A stretch of DNA of 40,785 nucleotides, from NCBI GenBank assembly GCA_964559865.1, contig CAZLJD010000009.1, positions 1 to 40,785 on the forward strand, given 5' to 3'. The notes under the pieces were generated by a model. The model did no database searches and was not told where the DNA came from. It was given only the letters and a program-made list of their open reading frames with translations. The position numbers and the translations under genes were made by a program. Each line of letters starts with the position of its first letter. The first letter of the stretch is position 1. This stretch comes from JAGHAJ01 sp964559865 [NCBI: uncultured Synergistota bacterium] (GTDB lineage: Bacteria > Synergistota > JAGHAJ01). Below are positions 34,144 to 40,785 of this stretch, one piece after another.

Positions 34144-35196
34144 CTATATCTCCTTTGTCGAGCTATACAGCAACTCAACACCATCTTCCTTAACCACTAC
34201 CATATCTTCTATCCTCATTCCCAACCTGCCAGGCATGTAAATCCCGGGTTCTATAGTGAACACCATACCCGGCAACAGCGTTTCACTTCTCTTTTGAGAA
34301 ACATAAGGATATTCATGCACTTCGATACCTACCCCATGACCAAGTGCATGTCCGAAATACTCTGCATACTCACCAAGCCACTCCCTTACCAACCTATCCA
34401 GTTCACCTGATTCCATATGTGGCTTTGCCTCATCTATTGCCCTCTGCTGGGCGAACTTAAGCGTATTGTAAACCTTCTTCGTTTCAGAATCCACCTCCCC
34501 AACAGCAACCATTCTCGTCATGTCTGAACAGTAACCGTTACGCCTCACCCCAAAATCCAGAAGCAAAAGCTCTCCCTCTTTCAATCTCCTATTAGATGGT
34601 TTGCCATGGGGTAATGACGCTCTCGGACCACCCAATACTATAGAGGAAAACGACATACCTTCTATGCCTTTCTTCCTGCAAAAGTACTCCAACTCAGAGG
34701 CCACATCTATCTCGCTAATTCCCGCCTTGACCAATCCTTTTATGTAAGCAAAAGCCTCATCAGTTACACTACAAGCGTCCCTTATAAGTTGAATCTCATC
34801 TTCATCCTTTACTTTCCTCATCTTCTCAACAACCTCACTAAAGGGGAGCAACTCAACAAAAGACAACTCTTTTCTCAACTTCTCATACTCAGCATATAAG
34901 AGCTTATCCTCAAAACCAACTCTCATACCTCCATTAAGGACCTTACCAACCGCAGTATAAAATTCACCCTGCTGGACCTGAACGACTTCACATCCATTAG
35001 ACTCCACCTGCGCCTCTTCTACATATCTAAAATCTACAAACAAATAGCAACCATTTTTAGTGAGAAGTAATAATCCTTCGTCTCCGTAGAAATCAGTGAG
35101 ATAAAACCAGTTATACCTATTACTTACTAAGAATGCATCTGCCCCGTCCTCTTCAATGCGCTTCTTCAATGCCTCCTGCCTGTGCAGATAGTCCAT
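34144..35196 (-). CDS. Xaa-Pro aminopeptidase/dipeptidase (M24B)
   Basis: A 350-residue pita-bread metallopeptidase that cleaves Xaa-Pro bonds. The N-terminal creatinase-like domain ends near residue 120. The catalytic domain holds the dinuclear metal ligands: Asp in LLLDFGVRRNGYCSDMTR, His in GHALGHGVGIEVHEYP, Glu in FTIEPGIYMPG and Glu in MRIEDMVVV. Size fits PepQ/PepP-like enzymes of Clostridia. The ATG at 35196 is 3 nt after pilQ. In many Clostridia this gene precedes efp, which is absent here. Aminopeptidase versus dipeptidase cannot be decided. Confidence 0.93.
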   Translation of the reverse strand: MDYLHRQEALKKRIEEDGADAFLVSNRYNWFYLTDFYGDEGLLLLTKNGCYLFVDFRYVEEAQVESNGCEVVQVQQGEFYTAVGKVLNGGMRVGFEDKLLYAEYEKLRKELSFVELLPFSEVVEKMRKVKDEDEIQLIRDACSVTDEAFAYIKGLVKAGISEIDVASELEYFCRKKGIEGMSFSSIVLGGPRASLPHGKPSNRRLKEGELLLLDFGVRRNGYCSDMTRMVAVGEVDSETKKVYNTLKFAQQRAIDEAKPHMESGELDRLVREWLGEYAEYFGHALGHGVGIEVHEYPYVSQKRSETLLPGMVFTIEPGIYMPGRLGMRIEDMVVVKEDGVELLYSSTKEI

Positions 35197-35199
35197 AAT

Positions 35200-36840
35200 T
35201 CATTCCCCCATTATATGTGGCGTTATTATAATAATAACTTCGGTTCGCTGTTTTGTGTGGCTCCTATTCCTAAATAGCGCCCCCAAGATAGGTATATCAC
35301 CTAAAACAGGCACCTTAGTCAGATTGACAACATCCTGCTCCCTAATAAGTCCTCCTATTATTATTGGCTGGTTATTCTTCACTCGAAGAATAGTTTTCGC
35401 CCGTCTCTTTCCAGTCACGGGGACTGTTGTGTTACCTACCTTCTTCCATTCCAACAGTGTACTTGCATTAACATCTATATCCATAGTAATCTTTCCATTT
35501 TGACCAATCCAAGGTGTGATCTCCAGTTTTGGGCCTGCCGATACAGTCGAAAACACAGGGTTTCCATCGTTGTAAGAGCTAACATACGGTATGGTTGTGG
35601 TTAGATCTATTATTGCCTTCCTCCCGTTAAGCGTAGCTATCTTCGGGTTTGCCAACATGTGTGCCTTATCCTCCATGAACAACGCATTCAACGCAGCCGT
35701 AAACTGTTTAGGCTCCATGCCGCTATTGGTGAATATTATCTGTGTATTGCCATTTTGAAAGCTTATACTCCACTTCTTGTATGCTTCAGCAAGATTTATA
35801 CCCAAAGTCTTTTCACTGCCAATGGAGATTTCTACCACTCTCGCATCTACCATTATCTGTTTGTTCTCTCTATCCACACTCCTAATAAATTTTTTTATCT
35901 TCTCAAGCCTGGATATAGTATCCGTAACTATCAGCTCTCTCAGTCTCTCATCAACCACCACCTTGCAAGACGGAAACTCATCTCTCAAAAGCTTAGCTAT
36001 ACCTTCAGGTTTAGCATTGCGGATAGGAATTATCTCTGTCTTCTTCTTATCAAACACGGAAGCTAATTGCTCTTCCTTTCCAACTATTATGGTTCCACCC
36101 AAGTTTCTATAGCTTACATGCCCCATGCGCAACAACCAATCAAAAGCCTTAGAAAAAGGAACATCTTTAAAACTCACCGTGATAGTCCCAGTAACAGAGG
36201 AATCTATAAGTATATTCATACCCACCATTCTGGCTATAGCTCTAAAGACATCTTGAATATTTGCGTCCCTGAACTCCACGGTTATCCTCTTGTTTGCCCA
36301 ATAAGATATCCCACTATACTTATTAGTGGCACGGATATTTCTCTTGGCAGGCACTACCTTACCAGAAACTTTCCTCTCAACAGGTTTTTCTACCTTCGTT
36401 ACTCTACTCAGCTTCGCCTCAGTCTGTTGATCATACAAGTTCTTGGAAGGCGACAAAATGTACACAATGACCTTCTTCTGCCTCGGCTCGTACCTAAGCT
36501 TATACCTTCCGGGGCTAAACAAATCAACCACTACTCTTGCAACCAAGGGATGTGAACTAAACTGCCCACTCCTGATCGCAGCTACATTACCGTAACGAAC
36601 AGGCAATCTTATCCTCTTACCCAAAACGGTATTTGGAAAATCCACTATTACTTTATTCTCCTCTGTCCAATACGAAAGCTGAGGTTTAACGAACGAGGAG
36701 AGCTTTATCACAACCTTAACCCACCTATAGGTTTTATAGCAGTTAATAGACACTATCTTTCTGTATCTCGATGCGTATGAAAAAGTAGAAGCTAACAACA
36801 AAAGAAACACTACACACCCACTCGCAACTACTTTTTTCAT
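35200..36840 (-). CDS. pilQ: Type IV pilus secretin PilQ
   Basis: The outer-membrane pore for pilus exit, 546 residues. It has a signal peptide (about 1-24, basic start, Leu-rich core, SYASR cut region), an AMIN domain (about 27-130, proposed peptidoglycan binding), an STN-like domain (about 186-256, VEFRDANIQDVFRAIARM), an N1 secretin domain (about 270-335) and the C-terminal secretin beta-barrel domain (about 340-546, LANPKIATLNGRKAII and VPVLGDIPILGALFR). It is a short PilQ with one AMIN domain. It follows the pilMNOP genes, as in classical T4P operons. A functional outer membrane is implied. Confidence 0.95.
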   Translation of the reverse strand: MKKVVASGCVVFLLLLASTFSYASRYRKIVSINCYKTYRWVKVVIKLSSFVKPQLSYWTEENKVIVDFPNTVLGKRIRLPVRYGNVAAIRSGQFSSHPLVARVVVDLFSPGRYKLRYEPRQKKVIVYILSPSKNLYDQQTEAKLSRVTKVEKPVERKVSGKVVPAKRNIRATNKYSGISYWANKRITVEFRDANIQDVFRAIARMVGMNILIDSSVTGTITVSFKDVPFSKAFDWLLRMGHVSYRNLGGTIIVGKEEQLASVFDKKKTEIIPIRNAKPEGIAKLLRDEFPSCKVVVDERLRELIVTDTISRLEKIKKFIRSVDRENKQIMVDARVVEISIGSEKTLGINLAEAYKKWSISFQNGNTQIIFTNSGMEPKQFTAALNALFMEDKAHMLANPKIATLNGRKAIIDLTTTIPYVSSYNDGNPVFSTVSAGPKLEITPWIGQNGKITMDIDVNASTLLEWKKVGNTTVPVTGKRRAKTILRVKNNQPIIIGGLIREQDVVNLTKVPVLGDIPILGALFRNRSHTKQRTEVIIIITPHIMGE

Positions 36841-36853
36841 CCTGACCCACCAT

Positions 36854-37360
36854 TCACTCCATACTTAATACCATCTCTTTACCCTTCCATTTTACCACAA
36901 CTTTCCCATCTCTGATAGAGATAACCCTTACATCTCCTGCTTTTTCTCCCTCTTTAACAATAACCCCTTTCTTATCTCCGATGTCCAAAACTGCTATCCG
37001 AATACCACCGGATATCACTATACCCCTCAAAACAATAGTAGGCATAACAGGCTTCTCAACACTTGCTGCCTTCTTAGTGTTTTCCTCAATCATTGGAGGT
37101 GAAAATGGGTTCTTTCCCTCCTTCATGAACTTATCTACAACACCGATCATCTCTTCTGCATCCTTCTTGCTCTGCAAAAAATCTTTTAGAAGCTGTACCG
37201 TACGGACACCTTTAGTAGGCTGGCTCCTCTCCACTACTACACGGGAGATAGAGGAGACAGCCATACTTCCAATATAATCTGCAACCTTCCACCAGACAAC
37301 AAGCGCTGTAACCAGCATAAGAGCAACCAAAAAGAGGTGCAAAAACTTACTATCTTCCAC
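36854..37360 (-). CDS. pilP: PilP-like pilus assembly protein with GspC-type membrane anchor
   Basis: A 168-residue protein in the PilP slot. Residues about 7-30 form a membrane helix (FLHLFLVALMLVTALVVWW), then a linker with NPFSPPM (around residue 86), then a small beta domain (IVLRGIVISGGIRIAVLDIG) like the homology region shared by PilP and GspC. There is no lipobox Cys, so unlike proteobacterial PilP it is membrane-anchored and not a lipoprotein. It should link the inner-membrane PilNO platform to PilQ. The start is GTG at 37360 after GGGGAGG, overlapping pilO by 1 nt. Confidence 0.78.
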   Translation of the reverse strand: MEDSKFLHLFLVALMLVTALVVWWKVADYIGSMAVSSISRVVVERSQPTKGVRTVQLLKDFLQSKKDAEEMIGVVDKFMKEGKNPFSPPMIEENTKKAASVEKPVMPTIVLRGIVISGGIRIAVLDIGDKKGVIVKEGEKAGDVRVISIRDGKVVVKWKGKEMVLSME

Positions 37361-37896
37361 TACTTGACCTCCCCATAAATAACAAGGAGTAAACGGAAGT
37401 TAACCCCCCCTCGTGACCTCCGAATAACCATCTTCCTCACCCAAATCAAATACTCTGAATGTTCGATCTCAAGCAAAAACTTCACAAAGGCATAATATTC
37501 AGCACTCCCAGACACAAAAATGGATATGCTCTTTTTACCCAACTTTGGCTTTATCGAATCCAACCTCACACCAAACTTACTGGCCGTACCAGTCATAAAG
37601 GCCAAAACATCTCCTTTATAGATCCTCAGGTTTATTTTTGGGAGGATTCCCTTCTCTATCTCACCTCTTAACTCTGTAAATTTGTCCCTCTCCAATCGCT
37701 TCTCTACAAGTTTACCCTGTGCATGTGCCAAAAGGACCATCTTTCTGCTGATCAGTTCTTTTACCTCTGCAACTTTCCCATCCAGCGGAAGAAAAACAGT
37801 AAAGTACAATACCCAAACCACAGCGAGTATAACTAAGGACACCTTTGTTGCCTGTTCCTCCTTCTGAAAATAGTCCATGAGCCTCTTTAATGTCAC
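37360..37896 (-). CDS. pilO: Type IV pilus alignment protein PilO
   Basis: A 178-residue bitopic inner-membrane protein. A short cytoplasmic start precedes one helix (about 18-36, VSLVILAVVWVLYFTVFLPL), then a coiled-coil segment (37-70) and a ferredoxin-like periplasmic domain (about 85-178), the standard PilO layout. It should pair with PilN. The GTG start at 37896 follows AGAGGTG and overlaps the pilN stop (GTGA). Assignment relies on topology and gene order more than on residue motifs. Confidence 0.86.
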   Translation of the reverse strand: MTLKRLMDYFQKEEQATKVSLVILAVVWVLYFTVFLPLDGKVAEVKELISRKMVLLAHAQGKLVEKRLERDKFTELRGEIEKGILPKINLRIYKGDVLAFMTGTASKFGVRLDSIKPKLGKKSISIFVSGSAEYYAFVKFLLEIEHSEYLIWVRKMVIRRSRGGVNFRLLLVIYGEVK

Positions 37897-38441
37897 TTAG
37901 TTACACCTCTCTTGAGCTTGCAATCAAAAGAAAACTCCGCTACACCAAGAGAACTTTCTACATGTCTTATCACGGGCATGGAAACAGACGCAACAACTCC
38001 CGAATCTCTTAACTTGGAGATAAAATCCCCAATACTATCATCCGAAAATGCTCCACCCTCGACCCTCACCACACTACCATCAAAATCCAAGGATTCTAAC
38101 CACATCCCTGAAGGAATATCGGCAGTAACAAACAGTAGAAAAGGCGTTATATTGCCCAACTTAGCCTCCGTGGAGCTAATCAAGTTCACAAGAGACTTAA
38201 GATACCTATCATCCTTGGAAATCAAGGCTGCTACCCTCTGAATATCCCTGTTCACCCGCTCAACAGAATACTCAATCTTGTCAAGGGAAGCCGAGTAATT
38301 ATACCATTCGTATATGTCCAAACCTATCAAAAAACCCATTCCAACTATCATCACACCGCTTAGGGCAAAAAGTAAAACCCTGCGCGTATTCCACCTTCTT
38401 TTCGCAATCTCAGAGGCAGGGATAAGATTTATCTTTATCAC
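37893..38441 (-). CDS. pilN: Type IV pilus assembly protein PilN
   Basis: A 182-residue protein with the conserved N-terminal IKINLIPASE motif that docks into PilM, then one membrane helix (about 24-44), a coiled coil (50-80) and a periplasmic domain. This is the PilN pattern. It forms the inner-membrane platform with PilO. The start is GTG at 38441 after GAGGGGG and overlaps the pilM stop (GTGA). The order pilM-N-O-P-Q is intact. Confidence 0.92.
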   Translation of the reverse strand: MIKINLIPASEIAKRRWNTRRVLLFALSGVMIVGMGFLIGLDIYEWYNYSASLDKIEYSVERVNRDIQRVAALISKDDRYLKSLVNLISSTEAKLGNITPFLLFVTADIPSGMWLESLDFDGSVVRVEGGAFSDDSIGDFISKLRDSGVVASVSMPVIRHVESSLGVAEFSFDCKLKRGVTK

Positions 38442-39424
38442 CTTTCAATCCCCCTCAGAGCAAGTCCAAAAGGGACATCCATGAGTACCCTATCACGAAA
38501 GTCACCTTCCAAGCCCTCAACACCCCGCCAATCCCCTGCCCAGCCTACCGGCATGCTTAACCTATCCCCAAGCCAGTCCATAAATCCATCTACCAAAGCC
38601 CCACCACCAGTTACCAAAACACGCTTAATAGGTATATCCCTATATACTCCTATAAGATAGTCAAACGCCCTTTCAATCTCCCTATATAGATCTTCGAAAA
38701 CCTCCTGTAGTTTTTCCTTAACGGTGCCATCTACCTTCCCCTTCTTCTTCAGTTCCTCCGCAGCTTCAAAATCCAAATTAAGGACATGTTGAAACACCCC
38801 AGTAAACATATTTCCACCAACAGTTGTGTGTCTCACCAAAGGAATTTCTCCATTACCAAACACAATGAGATTGCTACCTCCAGCACCAACATCCAACAAA
38901 AGGACCATACTATTACAATACTTCTCATAGAGGTTCAAAAGTGCGATGATATCCACATCCAACACCGCAGGGAAAACACCTACACCCTCAAGGAGATTTA
39001 AAACTGGGTCAACCACTCTCCTGTATGTCGCAACAACAAACACCTTTGCCCCCTCTTCATCCTTACCGAGTATATTAAAATCGAATACTACTTCACCCTC
39101 ACCAGGAAGTAACCTCTCCATTTCCAGAGAGAGAAAATTCCTTATCTCCTTTTCAGAAGCGAGAGGAACCGTTACCGTCCTCACAATAACCTGACTCACA
39201 GATACTGCGCTAACCACTCTTGCACCTTTATACTTTTTAAACACAGGTCTGTATTCTTGCAACAATGAAGAGACCCTCTGTACATCTACAATTCTGCCAC
39301 CTTTCACAGCCCCTACAGGTAAAGAAAGGCTCCCCATCTCCCTTACCTTAAATTTCCCACTTCTACCCTGAAGGACAAGAAACTTAACGGCAGAAGTTCC
39401 TATGTCAATACCTACAGAAAGCAC
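38438..39424 (-). CDS. pilM: Type IV pilus assembly protein PilM (actin-like)
   Basis: A cytoplasmic actin-fold ATP-binding protein of 328 residues. It has VGIDIGTSAVKFLVLQ at the start (phosphate-1 motif), LLLDVGAGGSNLIVFGNGE (phosphate-2) and VLVTGGGALVDGFMDWL (adenosine motif), all in the FtsA/PilM arrangement. PilM binds the PilN N-terminus and connects to motor ATPases. The GTG start at 39424 has AAGGTGG upstream and overlaps the comFB stop by 1 nt. Motor genes pilB, pilT and pilC are not in the window. Confidence 0.94.
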   Translation of the reverse strand: MLSVGIDIGTSAVKFLVLQGRSGKFKVREMGSLSLPVGAVKGGRIVDVQRVSSLLQEYRPVFKKYKGARVVSAVSVSQVIVRTVTVPLASEKEIRNFLSLEMERLLPGEGEVVFDFNILGKDEEGAKVFVVATYRRVVDPVLNLLEGVGVFPAVLDVDIIALLNLYEKYCNSMVLLLDVGAGGSNLIVFGNGEIPLVRHTTVGGNMFTGVFQHVLNLDFEAAEELKKKGKVDGTVKEKLQEVFEDLYREIERAFDYLIGVYRDIPIKRVLVTGGGALVDGFMDWLGDRLSMPVGWAGDWRGVEGLEGDFRDRVLMDVPFGLALRGIER

Positions 39425-39717
39425 TATTCCACCTTCTTATTCCCATGCCTCGGTCTTTTAGAAACCACCTCTATAGCCTCTAGAACCACCCTTGTAATAT
39501 CTGCCTGCATCTGAACACTCATAATATCCGTCTTAAAGTGTATATCTCCCCTATCACTCACAACATACTTTGGAGGTAAGTGGTTCAACGCATAGGCATA
39601 CATATCCGCCCTACACTGTTCACACTTACAGATGTCATCCCTATCTTTTAAGAACCTCTCAATCTCATCTTTGATTATCTTTTCCATCCGATTCTTTACA
39701 TTGTCTATCAGTGGCAC
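39424..39717 (-). CDS. ComFB-like protein in pilus operon
   Basis: A 97-residue protein matching the ComFB (late competence) family: MEKIIKDEIERFLKD, a C-x-C-x2-C group in CKCEQCRADMYAYALNHLPPKYV, and a C-terminal helix. The Cys group may bind zinc. In cyanobacteria ComFB-type proteins have been reported to bind c-di-GMP and to affect competence and pili, so a regulatory role in pilus function is plausible here. The GTG start at 39717 follows a GGGGGGTG tract, and it directly precedes pilM with a 1-nt overlap. Confidence 0.84.
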   Translation of the reverse strand: MPLIDNVKNRMEKIIKDEIERFLKDRDDICKCEQCRADMYAYALNHLPPKYVVSDRGDIHFKTDIMSVQMQADITRVVLEAIEVVSKRPRHGNKKVE

Positions 39718-39738
39718 ACCTACACCCCCCTGCTCTCA

Positions 39739-40293
39739 CTAAAATAAATTCCATCTATACTCCGCTGCATACACGCTCTTTACAGTAGATCTTGCCCCCT
39801 CAAATTTACCTCTACCAAATACAACAATATCAAGCCTCAAGTAGAAATAAATCTGCCCACTCCATGTAACGTAAAGGCCCGCCTTTTCACTACTGTTATC
39901 CTCATACACATATACATCACACTTCTCACCGTTATCAAAGATAATAAGTCCATCCTTTTTAAAAATCAAGACATAAGAAGACAATGGAGAAATGCTACTT
40001 ACACTCTTCCACTCCCTCATAGAAAGAGAGTTTAAGTAAAAGTTGCTCCGGAAAACGGAAAGCCAACTCCACGCTTGAGGGAACCAATTAGCCTCCGGGT
40101 GAGTATATTCATAGAAAAAACATGTCCTTCCCCATTCTCTTCCACCCTCCATGGCCCAAAAGGCACGCTCCTCAAAAAGATAATTTTTAGACACTACCTG
40201 CTGGGTATTAACGACAAAGAACAGGGAAACTGAGATTATCCCCAAAAAAGCCAAGACAACTATTACCCATAGCAGTGCAAATCCCTTTTTCAT
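39739..40293 (-). CDS. PilX/GspK-like pilus assembly protein
   Basis: A 184-residue protein starting MKKGFALLWVIVVLAFLGII: a short basic leader, Gly then Phe, and one long hydrophobic helix, as in type IV prepilins. The Glu normally at mature position 5 is missing, a feature shared with GspK-type minor pseudopilins. After the helix, RAFWAMEGGREWGR resembles the PilX/GspK A-E-G motif. The rest is rich in aromatic residues with no clear domain. The ATG at 40293 follows GAGGA and overlaps the previous gene by ATGA, better than a GTG at 40308. A minor pilin that primes pilus assembly is likely. Confidence 0.72.
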   Translation of the reverse strand: MKKGFALLWVIVVLAFLGIISVSLFFVVNTQQVVSKNYLFEERAFWAMEGGREWGRTCFFYEYTHPEANWFPQAWSWLSVFRSNFYLNSLSMREWKSVSSISPLSSYVLIFKKDGLIIFDNGEKCDVYVYEDNSSEKAGLYVTWSGQIYFYLRLDIVVFGRGKFEGARSTVKSVYAAEYRWNLF

Positions 40294-40785
40294 GGGTTCC
40301 TCACCCACACAGAGCTTCTAACCTCATACCTCCGAGTCTTACCATGAATATCAGTGGGAGAAGAAACTACAAGGTATATATTCAACAGATGATTGGCAGC
40401 ATCCCACTCGAAGTCAAGAGTATCCACATTAACATAGTACTTATCTGAAGAACTATTTTTGCCATCTGTAAGTGGTAGTATGCTACTTCCATCCTTCTTG
40501 TAGTAAATAGTAAATACATTGTAGGAAGGGCTACACAAAAAATAGCTTGTATCACCATCCGCATCAACGAAACCCACCTTTTTATACTCTGGGTGACCCG
40601 GTATATTCTGTGAAATCGTAATTGAAGAGGCCTCCGCCATCCTCAATTCTGTCACCATCTTATTTATCGCAACTCTGGCATTTTGAACGACATCTATCAT
40701 CCTGTTCACAAGGGAGTTTACAGAAAGACCCCCAGTGAAAAAAACCATTGCACTACCTATGGTCACACCTAATACAGCAATAACT
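40290..40785 (-). CDS. PilW-like minor prepilin (N-terminus beyond window)
   Basis: About 164 residues before the stop are visible. The frame is open to the right edge, so the start lies outside. The first visible residues, VIAVLGVTIGSAMVFFTGG, look like the end of a type IV prepilin N-terminal helix, followed by ARVAINKMVTELRMAEASS, a pattern of PilW/GspJ-like minor pilins. The rest is a beta-rich globular domain (SYFLCSPSYNVFTIYYKK) with no named motif. A GTG at 40766 sits inside the helix and is not a plausible start. It overlaps the pilX-like gene by 4 nt. Confidence 0.72.
   Translation of the reverse strand, partial: VIAVLGVTIGSAMVFFTGGLSVNSLVNRMIDVVQNARVAINKMVTELRMAEASSITISQNIPGHPEYKKVGFVDADGDTSYFLCSPSYNVFTIYYKKDGSSILPLTDGKNSSSDKYYVNVDTLDFEWDAANHLLNIYLVVSSPTDIHGKTRRYEVRSSVWVRNP

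Noticed and set aside
1-40785. CRISPR arrays, tRNA or rRNA genes, riboswitches, insertion sequences
   Set aside because: No regular direct repeats, no cloverleaf or rRNA-like conserved stretches, no transposase, and no leader long enough to hold a riboswitch.

Overview
The window is about 40.8 kb of dense bacterial core genome. It holds 45 protein-coding genes, all on the minus strand, and the two at the window edges are cut. I see no rRNA, tRNA, CRISPR array, insertion sequence, prophage or convincing terminator. After start sites are chosen from Shine-Dalgarno (SD) signals, no gap between genes exceeds 52 nt and about half of the 44 junctions overlap. The block therefore reads like one very long chain of co-transcribed genes. 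Transcription runs from high to low coordinates.

Organism: a secretin (PilQ-type) pore with PilMNOP implies an outer membrane. Yet the run pepP, zinc-ribbon protein, Asp23, membrane protein, nusB is familiar from Clostridia. Four-subunit 2-oxoacid:ferredoxin oxidoreductase points to an anaerobe. By eye, heavy use of AGA/AGG and ATA codons and strong purine loading of the coding strand suggest a thermophile. A thermophilic anaerobic diderm related to Synergistota or diderm Firmicutes fits best, but this is inference and not proven here.

Layout in transcription order: (1) 40785-35200, type IV pilus block: prepilin-like pilW and pilX, comFB, pilM, N, O, P-like, secretin pilQ. (2) 35196-32530, pepP, zinc-ribbon protein, asp23, small membrane protein, nusB. 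(3) 32477-22205, tRNA and DNA maintenance: ttcA-like, mtnA, alaS, ruvX, mutS, mutL, miaA, DUF2284. (4) 22202-18069, ispH, rpsA (S1), def, fmt, cheX. (5) 18065-14755, P-loop ATPase and korDABC. (6) 14786-7504, nudix hydrolase, xer recombinase, nucleoside salvage (deoB, punA, pdp) and a DHH/CBS/tRNA nucleotidyltransferase fusion. (7) 7510-1, M50 protease, acyP, surE, UPF0182, birA, MagIII-like glycosylase, archease and rtcB.

Several sets work together: deoB/punA/pdp in nucleoside breakdown; korDABC in ferredoxin-linked 2-oxoacid oxidation; def/fmt in formyl-Met initiation; mutS/mutL in mismatch repair; archease/RtcB in RNA ligation; PilMNOPQ as the pilus alignment complex and pore. I found no clearly new multi-gene system. 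The best leads are the ispH/rpsA frame junction, the missing start of ttcA, the GspC-like PilP, the triple-activity fusion protein, and uncharacterised neighbours (DUF2284, the kor-linked ATPase, the Asp23-linked membrane protein).
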